A DNA stretch of 64,000 nt from an uncultured Rikenellaceae bacterium (GCA_946486375.1 CAMLTW010000001.1:124001-188000), one strand, 5' to 3'; shown: positions 42,659 through 52,682, counted from the first letter of the stretch. Notes: generated by a model not told the origin, from the sequence alone. Program-made: numbers and translations.

Positions 42659-43447
42659 ATGCTGTTTTCGGTTGTCTACTATCTCCTGCTTATCCTTTTC
42701 CTGATCGTTTTCGCCGTCTTCATTTCGGTGGTATGGCTGCTGACCGTGTGGTGGGAGCCGAAACGGCGGATTATCGCGCGTACGACCTATTGGCATGCGG
42801 CGGGAGTTTTCGTCCTGTGTCCCCGGTGGCGGGTGAAGATCGAGGGGAAAGAGCATTTGGAAAAGGGAAAGAATTATGTGATCGTGAGCAACCATCAGGC
42901 GTTCTATGACATTCCGTTGCTTCACATGCTGAAGTTCAACGCCCGGTGGGTGGCCAAACGGGAGCTGTTGAGATTCCCTTTCGTGGGGCATGCGATGCTG
43001 ATTCACGGGGACATCCTATTGAAGCGCGGGGATGCAGCCAGCGCGAAGGCGATGTTCACCAAGGCGAAGCGGGAACTGGAACGGGGCGTGTCGATCGTGA
43101 TCTTTCCGGAAGGGACGCGGACGAAGACGGGACGGATGGGGCGGTTCAAGGAAGGTGCTTTTCTGCTGGCCCGTCAGACCGGAGCGGAAATTCTTCCGGT
43201 TGTCATCGAAGGTACGGGATCAGCTTTCCGGGACGGCTGGAAACCGTTGTGTCCCCATACGTTCCGTATCCGGGTGCTTCCGGCCATAGACCGGGAGACG
43301 GTGCGGAATACTTCGCCTCGGGAAATGGCGGTGCGGGTACACGACCGGATACTGGAGGAACACCGGAAAATGCGTCCCGATCTGTACGACGGCACGGAAG
43401 ATGCCGGAACGGTGCGGGAAAAAGACGATGCGGAACGACGAAAGTAA
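42659..43447 (+). CDS. plsC: 1-acyl-sn-glycerol-3-phosphate acyltransferase (PlsC family)
   Basis: It makes phosphatidic acid by acylating lysophosphatidic acid. The 262-residue protein has an N-terminal membrane segment (MLFSVVYYLLLILFLIVFAV) and the acyltransferase blocks: IVSNHQAFYDIPLLH (block I, HX4D), KRELLRFPFVGHAML (block II), IVIFPEGTRTKTGRMGRFKE (block III) and ILPVVIEGT (block IV). A -7-like TAAATTTG at 42631-42638 lies just ahead of the start, without a clear -33 box. It is followed after 34 bp by parE, so it probably heads the plsC-parE-parC-aroK unit. Substrate chain length is unknown, and glycolipid acyltransferases share these motifs. Confidence 0.92.
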   Translation: MLFSVVYYLLLILFLIVFAVFISVVWLLTVWWEPKRRIIARTTYWHAAGVFVLCPRWRVKIEGKEHLEKGKNYVIVSNHQAFYDIPLLHMLKFNARWVAKRELLRFPFVGHAMLIHGDILLKRGDAASAKAMFTKAKRELERGVSIVIFPEGTRTKTGRMGRFKEGAFLLARQTGAEILPVVIEGTGSAFRDGWKPLCPHTFRIRVLPAIDRETVRNTSPREMAVRVHDRILEEHRKMRPDLYDGTEDAGTVREKDDAERRK

Positions 43448-43481
43448 TGAACTTGAAAGACAAAAAAGACGAAAATAAGGA

Positions 43482-45452
43482 ATGAGTGCAGCGGCAGACA
43501 TCAATTACGGCGAGGAGCATATCCGGACACTGGACTGGAAGGAGCACATCCGGCGGCGTCCGGGGATGTATATAGGCAAACTGGGAGACGGCACTTCCGC
43601 GGACGATGGTATTTATATCCTGATCAAGGAGGTGCTCGACAACTCGGTGGACGAATTCATGATGGGTTTCGGAAAGGTCATCGACGTACGCATCGACGTG
43701 GAGGAGCGGAAAGTGACCGTCCGGGATTACGGACGGGGGATTCCACTGGCGAAACTGTCGGACGTGGCGTCCAGGATGAATACGGGGGCCAAGTACGATT
43801 CCAAGGCGTTCAAGAAATCCGTAGGGTTGAACGGCGTGGGGATCAAGGCGGTCAATGCGCTGTCCTCATCGTTCGTCATCCGCAGCGTCCGGGACGGTGA
43901 GGCCCGCACGGTGAGTTTCGCCGCCGGAGAAGAGACTTCCGATGTGATGGAGAGCGGCGTGGCGGACAAGAACGGTACGGAGGTGACCTTCGTGGCCGAC
44001 GAGTCGATTTTCGGCTCTTACGATTACAACCTCGAATACGTCGAGACGATGATCCGGAATTACTGTTACCTCAATGCGGGGATGCAGCTCCGGCTGAATG
44101 GTCAGACGTTCGTTTCCAAAAACGGGTTGCTCGACCTGTTGAACGAAAACCTGGGGGAAGAACCGCTTTATCCGCCGATTCATTTGAGGGGCGAGGACAT
44201 CGAGGTGGCCATCACCCACGGTACGGGGTATAACGAAACCTATTTCTCTTTCGTGAACGGGCAGCATACCACACAGGGCGGGACGCATCAGGCGGCGTTC
44301 CGGGAAGCGGTGGTGAAGACCGTTCGGGAATTTTACCGGCGGGATTTCGAGGCTTCCGATATCCGGACGTCGATCATCGCCGCCGTCAGCATCAAAGTCG
44401 AGGAGCCCCTTTTCGAATCCCAGACCAAGACGAAACTCGGTTCGAAGGACATGGGGCCGGAAGGTCCGACCATCCGGCAGTTCGTGGTGGATTTTCTGAA
44501 GGAACAGCTCGACAACTACCTGCACAAGAACGGGGAAACGGCCGACATCCTGCTCAAGAAGATACAGGAGGCGGAAAAGGAACGGAAAGCGATTTCCGGA
44601 ATCCAGAAGAAGGCCCGCGAAATGGCCAAGAAGGTGAGCCTGCACAACCGGAAGCTGAGGGACTGTCGCGTTCACTACAACGACGAGAAGAATCCCCGAC
44701 GGGAGGAATCCATGATCTTCATCACCGAAGGGGACTCGGCCAGCGGTTCGATCACCAAATCGCGCGACGTGAATACGCAGGCGGTGTTCTCCCTGCGCGG
44801 GAAGCCCCTGAACACCTACGGGCTGACGAAAAAGGTGATTTACGAAAACGAGGAATTCAACCTGCTGCAGGCCGCGCTGAATATCGAGGAAGACATGGAG
44901 AACCTGCGGTACAACAAGGTGATTATCGCGACCGATGCCGACGTGGACGGGATGCACATCCGGCTGCTGATGATTACCTTTTTCCTGCAGTTCTTTCCGG
45001 AAATGATCCGGCAGGGACACCTCTTCATTTTGCAGACCCCGCTGTTCCGGGTGCGGAACAAGAAACAGACGGTTTACTGTTATACGGAAGCCGAACGGCA
45101 GCAGGCGATCGCTTCGCTGGGAGCCAATCCGGAGATTACGCGGTTCAAGGGGCTGGGCGAAATTTCCCCCGACGAGTTCCGGGAGTTCATCAATGAAAAC
45201 ATCCGGCTGGAAAAGGTGCGGATGACCAAGGAGGATCCGGTTCACGACCTGCTGGAATTCTACATGGGGAAGAATACGCCCGAGCGACAGGATTTCATCA
45301 TCGACAACCTGAAAATCGAGGCGGATATCGTGGAAGAACTCGAACGGTTGCAACAGGCGCTGGATGCCGCCGGAGGCCTTTCGGGAAAGAAGAAAGGGAA
45401 ATCGGTGGCGGCCCGGGTCGAAGGAGGCGAAGAACGGTCGGTGGCGGAATGA
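43482..45452 (+). CDS. parE: Topoisomerase IV subunit B
   Basis: It is the ATPase subunit of topoisomerase IV, which decatenates sister chromosomes with ParC. The 656 residues show the GHKL ATPase ([34 protein letters not shown]), the transducer domain ([20 protein letters not shown]) and the TOPRIM domain ([16 protein letters not shown] with its catalytic Glu, and [13 protein letters not shown] with the DxD pair). GyrB-like proteins carry a longer insertion in TOPRIM; the short form and the adjacent parC fix it as ParE. It lies 34 bp after plsC and 80 bp before parC. Confidence 0.95.
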   Translation: MSAAADINYGEEHIRTLDWKEHIRRRPGMYIGKLGDGTSADDGIYILIKEVLDNSVDEFMMGFGKVIDVRIDVEERKVTVRDYGRGIPLAKLSDVASRMNTGAKYDSKAFKKSVGLNGVGIKAVNALSSSFVIRSVRDGEARTVSFAAGEETSDVMESGVADKNGTEVTFVADESIFGSYDYNLEYVETMIRNYCYLNAGMQLRLNGQTFVSKNGLLDLLNENLGEEPLYPPIHLRGEDIEVAITHGTGYNETYFSFVNGQHTTQGGTHQAAFREAVVKTVREFYRRDFEASDIRTSIIAAVSIKVEEPLFESQTKTKLGSKDMGPEGPTIRQFVVDFLKEQLDNYLHKNGETADILLKKIQEAEKERKAISGIQKKAREMAKKVSLHNRKLRDCRVHYNDEKNPRREESMIFITEGDSASGSITKSRDVNTQAVFSLRGKPLNTYGLTKKVIYENEEFNLLQAALNIEEDMENLRYNKVIIATDADVDGMHIRLLMITFFLQFFPEMIRQGHLFILQTPLFRVRNKKQTVYCYTEAERQQAIASLGANPEITRFKGLGEISPDEFREFINENIRLEKVRMTKEDPVHDLLEFYMGKNTPERQDFIIDNLKIEADIVEELERLQQALDAAGGLSGKKKGKSVAARVEGGEERSVAE

Positions 45453-45532
45453 ATGTCTTCGGCAGGCGCAGGAAAATCGAAGGCCGGGAACGGAAATCCC
45501 GGAAGATAGTTTAAGGAAGACGAACGAAAGAA

Positions 45533-48385
45533 ATGAGCGATAAAAAAAACAGGAACAACGAAGAAAATGCGGAGAACCGTCTCCCGGAAGAAATTTCGGA
45601 AGGGGAGCCGGTGACGGAGGCGACCGGTGAAGGGACTGCAGGGGATGAAACGGACGATGCCGCGCTTCCGGCGCGGAGCGGAAAATTCACCCGACTGACG
45701 GACGACGACGGTCCCGTGACCCGTCACAAGCTGACGGGAATGTACAAGGACTGGTTTCTGGATTATGCGTCGTACGTAATCCTGGAACGGGCGGTTCCCC
45801 ATGTGGAAGACGGCCTGAAACCGGTGCAGCGGCGGATTCTCCATGCCATGAAACGGATGGACGACGGACGTTTCAACAAGGTGGCCAACATCATCGGGAG
45901 CACGATGCAGTACCATCCCCACGGGGACGCTTCCATCGGAGACGCGCTGGTGCAGCTGGGGCAGAAGGATTTGTTGCTGGATTGTCAGGGAAACTGGGGC
46001 AACATCCTGACGGGAGACAGCTCGGCGGCGCCCCGGTACATCGAATCCCGCCTGTCGAAATTCGCGCTGGACGTGGTGTTCAATCCCAAGACGACGGAAT
46101 GGATGCTCTCTTACGACGGACGGAACCAGGAACCGGTGACGCTGCCGGTGAAGTTCCCGTTGCTGCTGGCGCAGGGGGTGGAAGGAATCGCCGTCGGACT
46201 GGCGTCGAAAATCCTGCCGCACAATTTCATCGAGCTGGTGGATGCGGCGATCGCCTACCTGAAAGGGAAGGATTTCGAGCTGTATCCCGATTTCCCGACC
46301 GGCGGTCTGGCCGATTGCAGCCGTTATAACGACGGCCTGCGCGGCGGCGCGGTGAAGGTGCGGGCGCGTATCCACAAGATAGACCGGAAGACGCTGGCGA
46401 TCACCGAAATTCCCTACGGGAAAACCACCACGCTGATCATCGACTCCATCATCAAGGCCAACGACAAGGGGAAAATCAAGATCCGGAAGGTGGACGACAA
46501 CACGGCGGCCAACGTGGAAATTCTGGTGCATCTGGCCAACGACGTGTCGGCGGACAAGACTATCGACGCGCTCTACGCTTTCACCGACTGCGAGGTGTCC
46601 ATTTCCCCGAATGCCTGCGTGATCGAGGATGACAAGCCCCGGTTCATCGGCGTGAAGGAAATCCTGCGGCAGAGCGTGGATCATACCAAATACCTGCTGG
46701 GTCGGGAACTGGAAATCCGGCTGGCCGAGCTGCGGGAAGAATGGCACATGTCGAGCCTGGAACGGATATTCATCGAAAACCGGATTTACAACGACATCGA
46801 AAGCTGTACGACCTGGGAGGCGGTGCTCAAAACCATCGACAGGGGGCTGGAACCTTTCAAACCGTTGCTGAAACGAACGGTAACGCGGGAAGACATCGTG
46901 AAACTGACCGAAATCCGGATCAAGCGGATTTCCAGGTACGATTCTTTCCGGGCGGACGAACTCATCCGGGGAATCGAAAAGGAAATGGCTCAGGTCGAAA
47001 AGAACCTGGCCTCGCTGGTGAAATACACCATCGCCTATTACGAGCGGATCAAAACCAAATACGGAAAGGGACGGGAGCGGAAAACAGAGCTGCGCGGATT
47101 CGATACCATCGAAGCCACGAAAGTGGTAGTGGCCAATGCCAAACTCTATGTAGACCGGGCGGAAGGATTTTTCGGGATCGGGAATGCCATGAAAAAGGAC
47201 GAATTCGTCTGCGACTGTTCGGATATCGACGATGTCATCGTCTTCAACCGGAGCGGGAAATACATCATCACGAAGGTGTCGGAGAAAGCGTTTTTCAGCA
47301 AGGACATCATCCACATCGGGGTGTTCAAGAAGAACGACGACCGGACGATCTATAACGTGATTTACCGCGACGGCAAGAACGGCCCCGTCATGATGAAGCG
47401 ATGCCCCATCAAGGGAATCACCCGCGACCGGGAATACGACATGACCAAGGGAACGCCCGGGTCGCAGATCCTTTACATGAGCGTGAACCCCAACGGGGAG
47501 GCCGAAGTGCTGAAGGTGTATTTCAAGCCCCGGCCCCGGCTCAAGCGGCTCATCGCCGATCTGGATTTCAGCGAGCTGGCCATCAAGGGGCGCCAGTCGC
47601 AGGGGAATCTTTTCTCCCGCTACGGGATTCACAAGATCGTGCTCAAGGAAAAAGGGACTTCCACGCTCGGAGGCCAGCAGATCTGGTACGACGAGGATAT
47701 CCGCCGACTGAACGACGACGGACGGGGCCTGCCGCTGGGCGAGTTTTCGGGAAGCGACAAACTGATCGTGGTGACCAGAAAGGGCGGATACTATACGGCC
47801 GGGTATGACCTGGGCCAGCATTTCCCGGAAGACACGCTTTTCGTGGAACGGTACGATCCCCGGAAGGTCTATTCGGTCACCTATTACGATGCCGGGCAGG
47901 GGTATTTCTACGTAAAGCGCTTTACGGCGGAGGAAAGCGAAAAGATGCAGGCTTTCGTGGACGAGGAGAATCCGGGCTCCTACCTGGCGGAAATCACACG
48001 TGACGCTTATCCCCGTTTGCAGGTGACGTTCGGGGGCGCCCATGCCATGCGGCCGGAAGAGGTGATCGACGTGGAAGAATTCATCGGGGTAAAGAGTCAC
48101 CGCGCCAAAGGGAAACGGGTTACGACATACGTGGTGGACAAACTGAAGTTCATCGAACCGTTGCGGAAAGAGCCGGAAGGCGGAGAGGGGGATGGAGGCG
48201 ATGAACCCGATGACGGGTCGGTGACGGATAACGAAGGGAGAGGGGTTGGAACCTCCGGGGACGCTGCGGGTCAGGCGACTGATGCGGGGAAAATTTCCCG
48301 GCAGCGACCTTCGTCCGGAAAAACCGAGGGCGAAGACAAGCCGATTTTCGAGGACGACTCGGACGTACAGATGGCGCTGTTTTAG
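45533..48385 (+). CDS. parC: Topoisomerase IV subunit A
   Basis: It is the DNA-cleaving subunit of topoisomerase IV, partner of the adjacent parE. The 950 residues begin with an acidic, Glu/Asp-rich extension of about 60 residues. The breakage-reunion domain follows: DYASYVILERAVPHVEDGLK, YHPHGDASIGDALVQLGQ and catalytic Tyr169 in SSAAPRYIESRL. The quinolone region matches the usual Bacteroidetes ParC sequence, so no resistance change is apparent. A coiled tower and a beta-pinwheel-like C-terminal domain follow (GRQSQGNLFSRYGIHKIV). The last 90 residues are a charged Gly/Asp/Glu tail. aroK starts 42 bp after the stop. Confidence 0.95.
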   Translation: MSDKKNRNNEENAENRLPEEISEGEPVTEATGEGTAGDETDDAALPARSGKFTRLTDDDGPVTRHKLTGMYKDWFLDYASYVILERAVPHVEDGLKPVQRRILHAMKRMDDGRFNKVANIIGSTMQYHPHGDASIGDALVQLGQKDLLLDCQGNWGNILTGDSSAAPRYIESRLSKFALDVVFNPKTTEWMLSYDGRNQEPVTLPVKFPLLLAQGVEGIAVGLASKILPHNFIELVDAAIAYLKGKDFELYPDFPTGGLADCSRYNDGLRGGAVKVRARIHKIDRKTLAITEIPYGKTTTLIIDSIIKANDKGKIKIRKVDDNTAANVEILVHLANDVSADKTIDALYAFTDCEVSISPNACVIEDDKPRFIGVKEILRQSVDHTKYLLGRELEIRLAELREEWHMSSLERIFIENRIYNDIESCTTWEAVLKTIDRGLEPFKPLLKRTVTREDIVKLTEIRIKRISRYDSFRADELIRGIEKEMAQVEKNLASLVKYTIAYYERIKTKYGKGRERKTELRGFDTIEATKVVVANAKLYVDRAEGFFGIGNAMKKDEFVCDCSDIDDVIVFNRSGKYIITKVSEKAFFSKDIIHIGVFKKNDDRTIYNVIYRDGKNGPVMMKRCPIKGITRDREYDMTKGTPGSQILYMSVNPNGEAEVLKVYFKPRPRLKRLIADLDFSELAIKGRQSQGNLFSRYGIHKIVLKEKGTSTLGGQQIWYDEDIRRLNDDGRGLPLGEFSGSDKLIVVTRKGGYYTAGYDLGQHFPEDTLFVERYDPRKVYSVTYYDAGQGYFYVKRFTAEESEKMQAFVDEENPGSYLAEITRDAYPRLQVTFGGAHAMRPEEVIDVEEFIGVKSHRAKGKRVTTYVVDKLKFIEPLRKEPEGGEGDGGDEPDDGSVTDNEGRGVGTSGDAAGQATDAGKISRQRPSSGKTEGEDKPIFEDDSDVQMALF

Positions 48386-48427
48386 CCCGGGGACGGCAGA
48401 ACAGATGATGTAAAGAATGCGGACGGG

Positions 48428-48952
48428 ATGAAAATTTTTCTGGTCGGATACATGGGGTGCGGAAAGACGACGCTCGGACGGCCGTTGGCAAGGCGGTTGG
48501 GGATGCGGTTCGTCGATATGGACGGCTATCTGGTGGACAGGTGCGGCCGTACCATTCCGGAGATTTTCGAGAGCGAGGGAGAGACCGGATTCCGGGAACG
48601 GGAACGGGAAGTATTGGACGAATTGATGGAAATGGAAGGGGATGCCGTGATTTCGACCGGGGGGGGGGCACCCTGTTTTTTCGATAACATGGCCCGGATG
48701 AATGCCTGCGGGACGACCGTCTATTTGCGCGTATCTCCCGAAGGGCTGGCGGCCCGGCTCCGGGACGGGCGGGACAAACGGCCTTTGCTGCGGGGAAAGG
48801 ACGACGTTCAGTTGCTGGCTCACATCCGGGAAACGCTGAGGGAAAGGGAGGTTTTCTACGGGCAGGCGCGGATGGCGGTGGACTGCGACGGATTCGGGGA
48901 TGCGGAAATCGTGAGCCGGTTGGCCGAACGGCTGGCCGGTGATGGGAAATAA
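48428..48952 (+). CDS. aroK: Shikimate kinase
   Basis: It phosphorylates shikimate at the 3-OH with ATP, in chorismate and aromatic amino-acid synthesis. The 174 residues carry the Walker A motif GYMGCGKTTLGRPLA, the shikimate-binding FVDMDGYLVDR, a conserved FREREREVLDELM and the STGGGAPCF motif. The lid is near KRPLLRGKDDVQLL. The last gene of the plsC-parE-parC-aroK block, it is closed by a strong terminator. A run of ten G (48659-48668) encodes the TGGG part of the motif. Confidence 0.95.
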   Translation: MKIFLVGYMGCGKTTLGRPLARRLGMRFVDMDGYLVDRCGRTIPEIFESEGETGFREREREVLDELMEMEGDAVISTGGGAPCFFDNMARMNACGTTVYLRVSPEGLAARLRDGRDKRPLLRGKDDVQLLAHIRETLREREVFYGQARMAVDCDGFGDAEIVSRLAERLAGDGK

Positions 48953-48973
48953 GATTCGGGCTATTCGGATATA

Positions 48974-49012
48974 AAAATAGGCGGCCTGCCGGTAACGGGG
49001 CCGCCTATTTTG
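48974..49012. terminator. Bidirectional rho-independent terminator
   Basis: AAAATAGGCGGCC and GGCCGCCTATTTT form a perfect 13-bp stem. Each arm gives T-rich tails on its own strand (TTTTG on plus, TTTTTAT on minus). It separates convergent aroK and the TIGR04076 gene. Confidence 0.92.
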
Positions 49013-49029
49013 TAGGATAAAGGAAGAGG

Positions 49030-49374
49030 TTACCGCACCGGCGTATAGTCGATGATCGATTCGTCCTCCGTCGCTTCCAGCTTGAAAATCACGGGCCGCA
49101 GTCCATCGTTGCAACTGCAGATGGCTACCCCCGGTTTCCGAATCCAGTCCCCGTAGTAGAAAGTACCCGCGTCTGCGCCGTGCGCCAGCGCGAACACGTA
49201 TTGGTAGATCGCTTTCCAGGCTTCGTCGCAGAACCCTTCCGGCTTGGCATAGTCCACATAAAGGATTTGCCCTTCCTTCATCATGGGACATGCCGTCAGC
49301 CCCGGAGCGCCGTACTCTTTGGCGAGTTCCCGATCCAGCGTGGTTTTCAGTACCGTAATCTTTACCTTTTTCAT
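49030..49374 (-). CDS. TIGR04076-family conserved protein
   Basis: The 114-residue protein reads MKKVKITVLKTTLDRELAKE and then CPMMKEGQILYVDYAKPEGF, AWKAIYQYVFALAHGAD, WIRKPGVAICSCNDGLRPVI and KLEATEDE. This is the pattern of the TIGR04076 family of small anaerobe proteins, which have no known function. The Cys positions (CPMM, CDEAW, CSCNDG) are typical and suggest a metal or redox role. No signal peptide is present. It is 118 bp from uxaA on the same strand and probably not in its operon, although read-through is possible. Confidence 0.85.
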   Translation of the reverse strand: MKKVKITVLKTTLDRELAKEYGAPGLTACPMMKEGQILYVDYAKPEGFCDEAWKAIYQYVFALAHGADAGTFYYGDWIRKPGVAICSCNDGLRPVIFKLEATEDESIIDYTPVR

Positions 49375-49492
49375 GGCGGGTTGAAGGATTCGTTTTCCCC
49401 GGAACTGCCTTTGTTCCGAGGGGAAAGGGGTGAAAACGGAGAACGGTACGGAAAGAATTTCGTATCTTTCCGTACCGTCTTTTCCGAAACTG

Positions 49493-50983
49493 TTAAAGGG
49501 TGACGCCCGTCTTGAAGATGGCGATTTCCCGGTAGTTGTTCTTTTCGTTGTTCACCCATTCGCCGCTGGCTACGCTGAGGATGTAGTCGATGAACCGTTC
49601 GCAGGTTTCCTCCATGCTCTCGTTCTGCACGATCACCCCGGCGTTGAAGTCGATCCATTTGGGCTTGTTTTCATACAGCGGCGTGTTGGTCGAAATCTTC
49701 ATCGTCGGCACGAACGTTCCGAACGGAGTTCCCCGACCCGTCGTGAAAAGCACGATCTGGCATCCCGCCGAAGCGAGCGCCGTGGCCGCCACCAAGTCGT
49801 TCCCCGGTGAGCTGAGCAGGTTCAGCCCTTTGGTTTTCAGCCGGTCGCCGTACATGAGCACGTCCTTCACCACAGCCTTGCCGCACTTTTGGGTGCAGCC
49901 GAGCGATTTTTCCTCCAGGGTGGAGATGCCTCCCGCCTTGTTTCCCGGCGACGGATTCTCATAGACGGGCTGTTTGTTGGCAATGAAGTAGTTCTTGAAA
50001 TCGTTGATCAGATGGACGGTCTTGTCGAAAATGGCTTCGTTTTCGCAGCGGTTCATCAGGATCGTTTCGGCTCCGAACATTTCCGGTACTTCGGTCAGGA
50101 TGGACGTTCCGCCGTTGGCGATCAGGAAATCGGAGAACACGCCCAGCAGCGGATTGGCCGTGATGCCCGAAAAACCGTCCGAACCGCCGCATTTCAGTCC
50201 TACCCGAAGCTCGGAGATCGGCACGTCTTCCCGTACGTCTTTCGACGCTTTTTCATAGATTTCGCGCAGGAGTTTCATCCCTTCCTCGTGCTCGTCGTGC
50301 ACTTTCTGCGTCACCATGAATTTCACCCGTTCCGGATCGTATTCGCCCAGGAATTCCCGGAAAGCGTCCGGCTGGTTGTTTTCGCAGCCCAGTCCCACGA
50401 CCAGCACGCCTCCGGCATTCGGATGCTTCACCAGATCGCGCAGGATTTTCCGGGTGTTTTCATGATCGTCCCCCAGTTGAGAGCAACCGTAGTTGTGCGG
50501 AAACGCCACGATGGCGTCCAGTCCTTCGCAGCCGGTTTCTTCCTGCAGGGCGGCGGCCAGCTCGTTCACCGTTCCGTTGACGCATCCCACGGTCGGAATG
50601 ATCCAGATTTCGTTCCGGATGCCCACTTCTCCGCTTTTGCGGCGATATCCCTTGAAGGTCAGGTTCCGCTTGGGCGCATCGGGATTTTCCAGTTTGGGCT
50701 CGTAGGTATAGTCCAGCAACCCTTCCAGATTGGTTTTGATGTTCTTTTCGTTCACCCAGCCCCCTTTGGAGATCGGATTGCGGGCATGGCCGATGGGATA
50801 GCCGTATTTGATGACGTTTTCCCCTTCGGCGAAATCCTGGAGGGCGAATTTGTGCCCTGCCGGAATTTCTTCCGTCAGCACGATTTCGGTTCCGTCTACC
50901 GGTACTTTTTCTCCTGCCGGAAGCGTCACGATGGCCACCGCCACATTGTCCGCAGGGTTTATTTTCAGAAATTTCGTTTCCAT
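49493..50983 (-). CDS. uxaA: Altronate dehydratase (UxaA family)
   Basis: It dehydrates D-altronate to 2-keto-3-deoxy-gluconate in galacturonate breakdown. The 496 residues have an N-terminal SAF domain (about 1-80; METKFLKINPADNVAVAIVT) and the large C-terminal catalytic domain (RNEIWIIPTVGCVNGTVNEL, FPHNYGCSQLGDDHENTRKI, GLKCGGSDGFSGITANPLLG, ASAGCQIVLFTTGRGTPFG). Conserved Cys and His residues bind iron in this family. It lies downstream of uxaB on the same strand after 201 bp that contain a hairpin (51041-51085). No own promoter was recognised, so it probably depends on the uxaB promoter. Confidence 0.96.
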   Translation of the reverse strand: METKFLKINPADNVAVAIVTLPAGEKVPVDGTEIVLTEEIPAGHKFALQDFAEGENVIKYGYPIGHARNPISKGGWVNEKNIKTNLEGLLDYTYEPKLENPDAPKRNLTFKGYRRKSGEVGIRNEIWIIPTVGCVNGTVNELAAALQEETGCEGLDAIVAFPHNYGCSQLGDDHENTRKILRDLVKHPNAGGVLVVGLGCENNQPDAFREFLGEYDPERVKFMVTQKVHDEHEEGMKLLREIYEKASKDVREDVPISELRVGLKCGGSDGFSGITANPLLGVFSDFLIANGGTSILTEVPEMFGAETILMNRCENEAIFDKTVHLINDFKNYFIANKQPVYENPSPGNKAGGISTLEEKSLGCTQKCGKAVVKDVLMYGDRLKTKGLNLLSSPGNDLVAATALASAGCQIVLFTTGRGTPFGTFVPTMKISTNTPLYENKPKWIDFNAGVIVQNESMEETCERFIDYILSVASGEWVNNEKNNYREIAIFKTGVTL

Positions 50984-51040
50984 GTTTCCGTTTTAAAAGG
51001 TTGTCCGTTTTCCGAACGCAGGCGTCCGGCTATTGATGAA

Positions 51041-51085
51041 ATTGCCGTGCCGTCCTTACGGAAAAATCCGGGGCAGCACGGCAAT
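51041..51085 (-). repeat. 10-bp inverted repeat between uxaB and uxaA
   Basis: ATTGCCGTGC (51041-51050) and GCACGGCAAT (51076-51085) pair perfectly around 25 bases that can fold further (TCCTTACGGA region). No long T-run follows on the minus strand. It could moderate expression of uxaA relative to uxaB or protect the mRNA. Confidence 0.55.
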
Positions 51086-51184
51086 CGGTCCGTTTCGCCG
51101 GCAATGAAGAAAAGAATGCGTCCGTCTCTTTGTTTAGTTAGACAAGGCCCTTCCTTCCTTTTCTCCGCGCCGGAAAAAGAGAGG

Positions 51185-52621
51185 TTACAGAATCGTCTTG
51201 ACCGTTTCGAGCATTCCCTTTTCCTGGATGGATTTCAGGTAGCCGGTCAATTTTTCGGTCAGGCCCGGAACGGCGTTGAGGTCTTCGCCCCAGATGAATT
51301 CGGCGCCCAGCACGCCTTTGGCCACGGTTTCCGGACATCCGGTCGCCCACAGTTCCTGGAGCAGCTTGATGATCGCCGGATCGTCGTTGGGCACGATTTC
51401 GTCGTTGCCCCGTTTGCCGCCTTTATAATAGGTGATGATTCCGGCCAGTCCCAGCACCAGTCCGGCAGGCAGTTCCCCTTTGCGCTGAAGGTAGATTTTC
51501 AGTCCGGGCAAGTCGCGGGTCTTGTATTTCGGGAACGAGTTGAGCATGATGCTCGTTACGAAATGCTTCACGAACGGGTTGCGGAAACGCTCCAATACGT
51601 CGTTGGCGAATTTCACCAGCTCGTCTTTCGGCAGGTCGAGGGTTTCGAGCAGTTCTTCGAACATCACCTTGTGAACGTATTTGCCGATCACGGGGTCTTC
51701 CACGCATTCTTTCACCGTATTGAGCCCCGACAGGTATCCCACGGGCGAGAGCACGGTGTGCGGCCCGTTGAGCAGCGTCACTTTCCGTTCATGATACGGC
51801 TTTTCGCTCGGCACGAACAGCACGTTGAGTCCCGCCTTGTCCGCCGGGAATTCCTTCGCCACCGATTCCGGGGCTTCGATCACCCACAGGTGGAAGATTT
51901 CACCCTTGACCACCATCTTGTCTTCCACGCCGATCCGTTTCAGGATTTCGTCGATGTTGTCTTTCGGATAGCCGGGTACGATCCGGTCTACCAGCGTACA
52001 GTAAACCCCGCAGGCCGTTTCGAACCACTTCCGGAAGTCGTCGCCGAGGTTCCACAGGTCGATGTACTGCTCGATGCATTTTTTCAGCTCCTTGCCGTTC
52101 AGGAAGATCAGTTCGCACGGAAGGATGATGAATCCTTTGTCCTGCGCTCCGTTGAAGGTTTTGTAACGGTGATACAGCAACTGGGTCAGCTTGCCCGGAT
52201 AGGATTTGGCCGGTTTGTCTTCGAGTTTGCAGGACGGATCGAAAGCGATTCCCGCTTCGGTCGTATTGGAAATCACGAAACGCATGTCGGGATTTTCGGC
52301 CAGTTTGAGGTATTCGTCGAACTGGGTATAAGGGTTCAGTCCCCGGCTGATGACGTCGATCATCTGGATGCTGTCCACTTCCTTTCCTCCGTCGATTCCC
52401 TGAAGGTTCACATGGTAGAGCCCGTCCTGCGCATTGAGCGTGTCCACCATTCCCTTTTCGATCGGCTGCACTACGACCACGCTGCTGTTGAAGTTCGCCT
52501 TCTGATCCATGTTATAGATGATCCAGTCCACGAAAGCGCGGAGGAAGTTTCCTTCGCCGAACTGGATGACGCGTTCGGGATAGGTTTTGGCTTGCACGTT
52601 CTTTCTGTTCAATGCGTTCAT
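51185..52621 (-). CDS. uxaB: Tagaturonate reductase (altronate oxidoreductase)
   Basis: It reduces D-tagaturonate to D-altronate with NADH, between UxaC and UxaA. The 478 residues start MNALNRKNVQAKTYPERVIQ, with the nucleotide-binding loop FGEGNFLRAFVDWI and GLYHVNLQGIDGG, as in mannitol/altronate dehydrogenases. Conserved active-site parts include LPCELIFLNG, VTLLNGPHTVLSPVGYLSGL and NPFVKHFVTSIMLNSFPKY, with the catalytic Lys of the latter region. It faces uxaC across a 285-bp divergent promoter region. Mannonate or mannitol oxidoreductases are related, but the uxaA and uxaC context supports UxaB. Confidence 0.95.
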   Translation of the reverse strand: MNALNRKNVQAKTYPERVIQFGEGNFLRAFVDWIIYNMDQKANFNSSVVVVQPIEKGMVDTLNAQDGLYHVNLQGIDGGKEVDSIQMIDVISRGLNPYTQFDEYLKLAENPDMRFVISNTTEAGIAFDPSCKLEDKPAKSYPGKLTQLLYHRYKTFNGAQDKGFIILPCELIFLNGKELKKCIEQYIDLWNLGDDFRKWFETACGVYCTLVDRIVPGYPKDNIDEILKRIGVEDKMVVKGEIFHLWVIEAPESVAKEFPADKAGLNVLFVPSEKPYHERKVTLLNGPHTVLSPVGYLSGLNTVKECVEDPVIGKYVHKVMFEELLETLDLPKDELVKFANDVLERFRNPFVKHFVTSIMLNSFPKYKTRDLPGLKIYLQRKGELPAGLVLGLAGIITYYKGGKRGNDEIVPNDDPAIIKLLQELWATGCPETVAKGVLGAEFIWGEDLNAVPGLTEKLTGYLKSIQEKGMLETVKTIL

Positions 52622-52682
52622 AGTTCAAGGTTTTATAGTTAATTGAATTTTGCCTGACTCTTCTCATCGGCCGAAGCGCTTA

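Noticed and set aside
45533-48385. A quinolone-resistance change in ParC
   Set aside because: HPHGDASIGDALVQLGQ is the usual Bacteroidetes ParC sequence as I know it; no substitution is apparent.
45260-49291. A 1343-codon open frame on the minus strand opposite parE, parC and aroK
   Set aside because: It is antisense to three certain genes, has biased composition (Arg/Pro/His/Phe-rich) and no recognisable motif. Long antisense frames are expected in GC-rich DNA.
49889-52642. A 917-codon open frame on the plus strand opposite uxaA and uxaB
   Set aside because: It spans both real genes and their gap; its sequence is the Phe/His/Arg-rich shadow of conserved enzymes.
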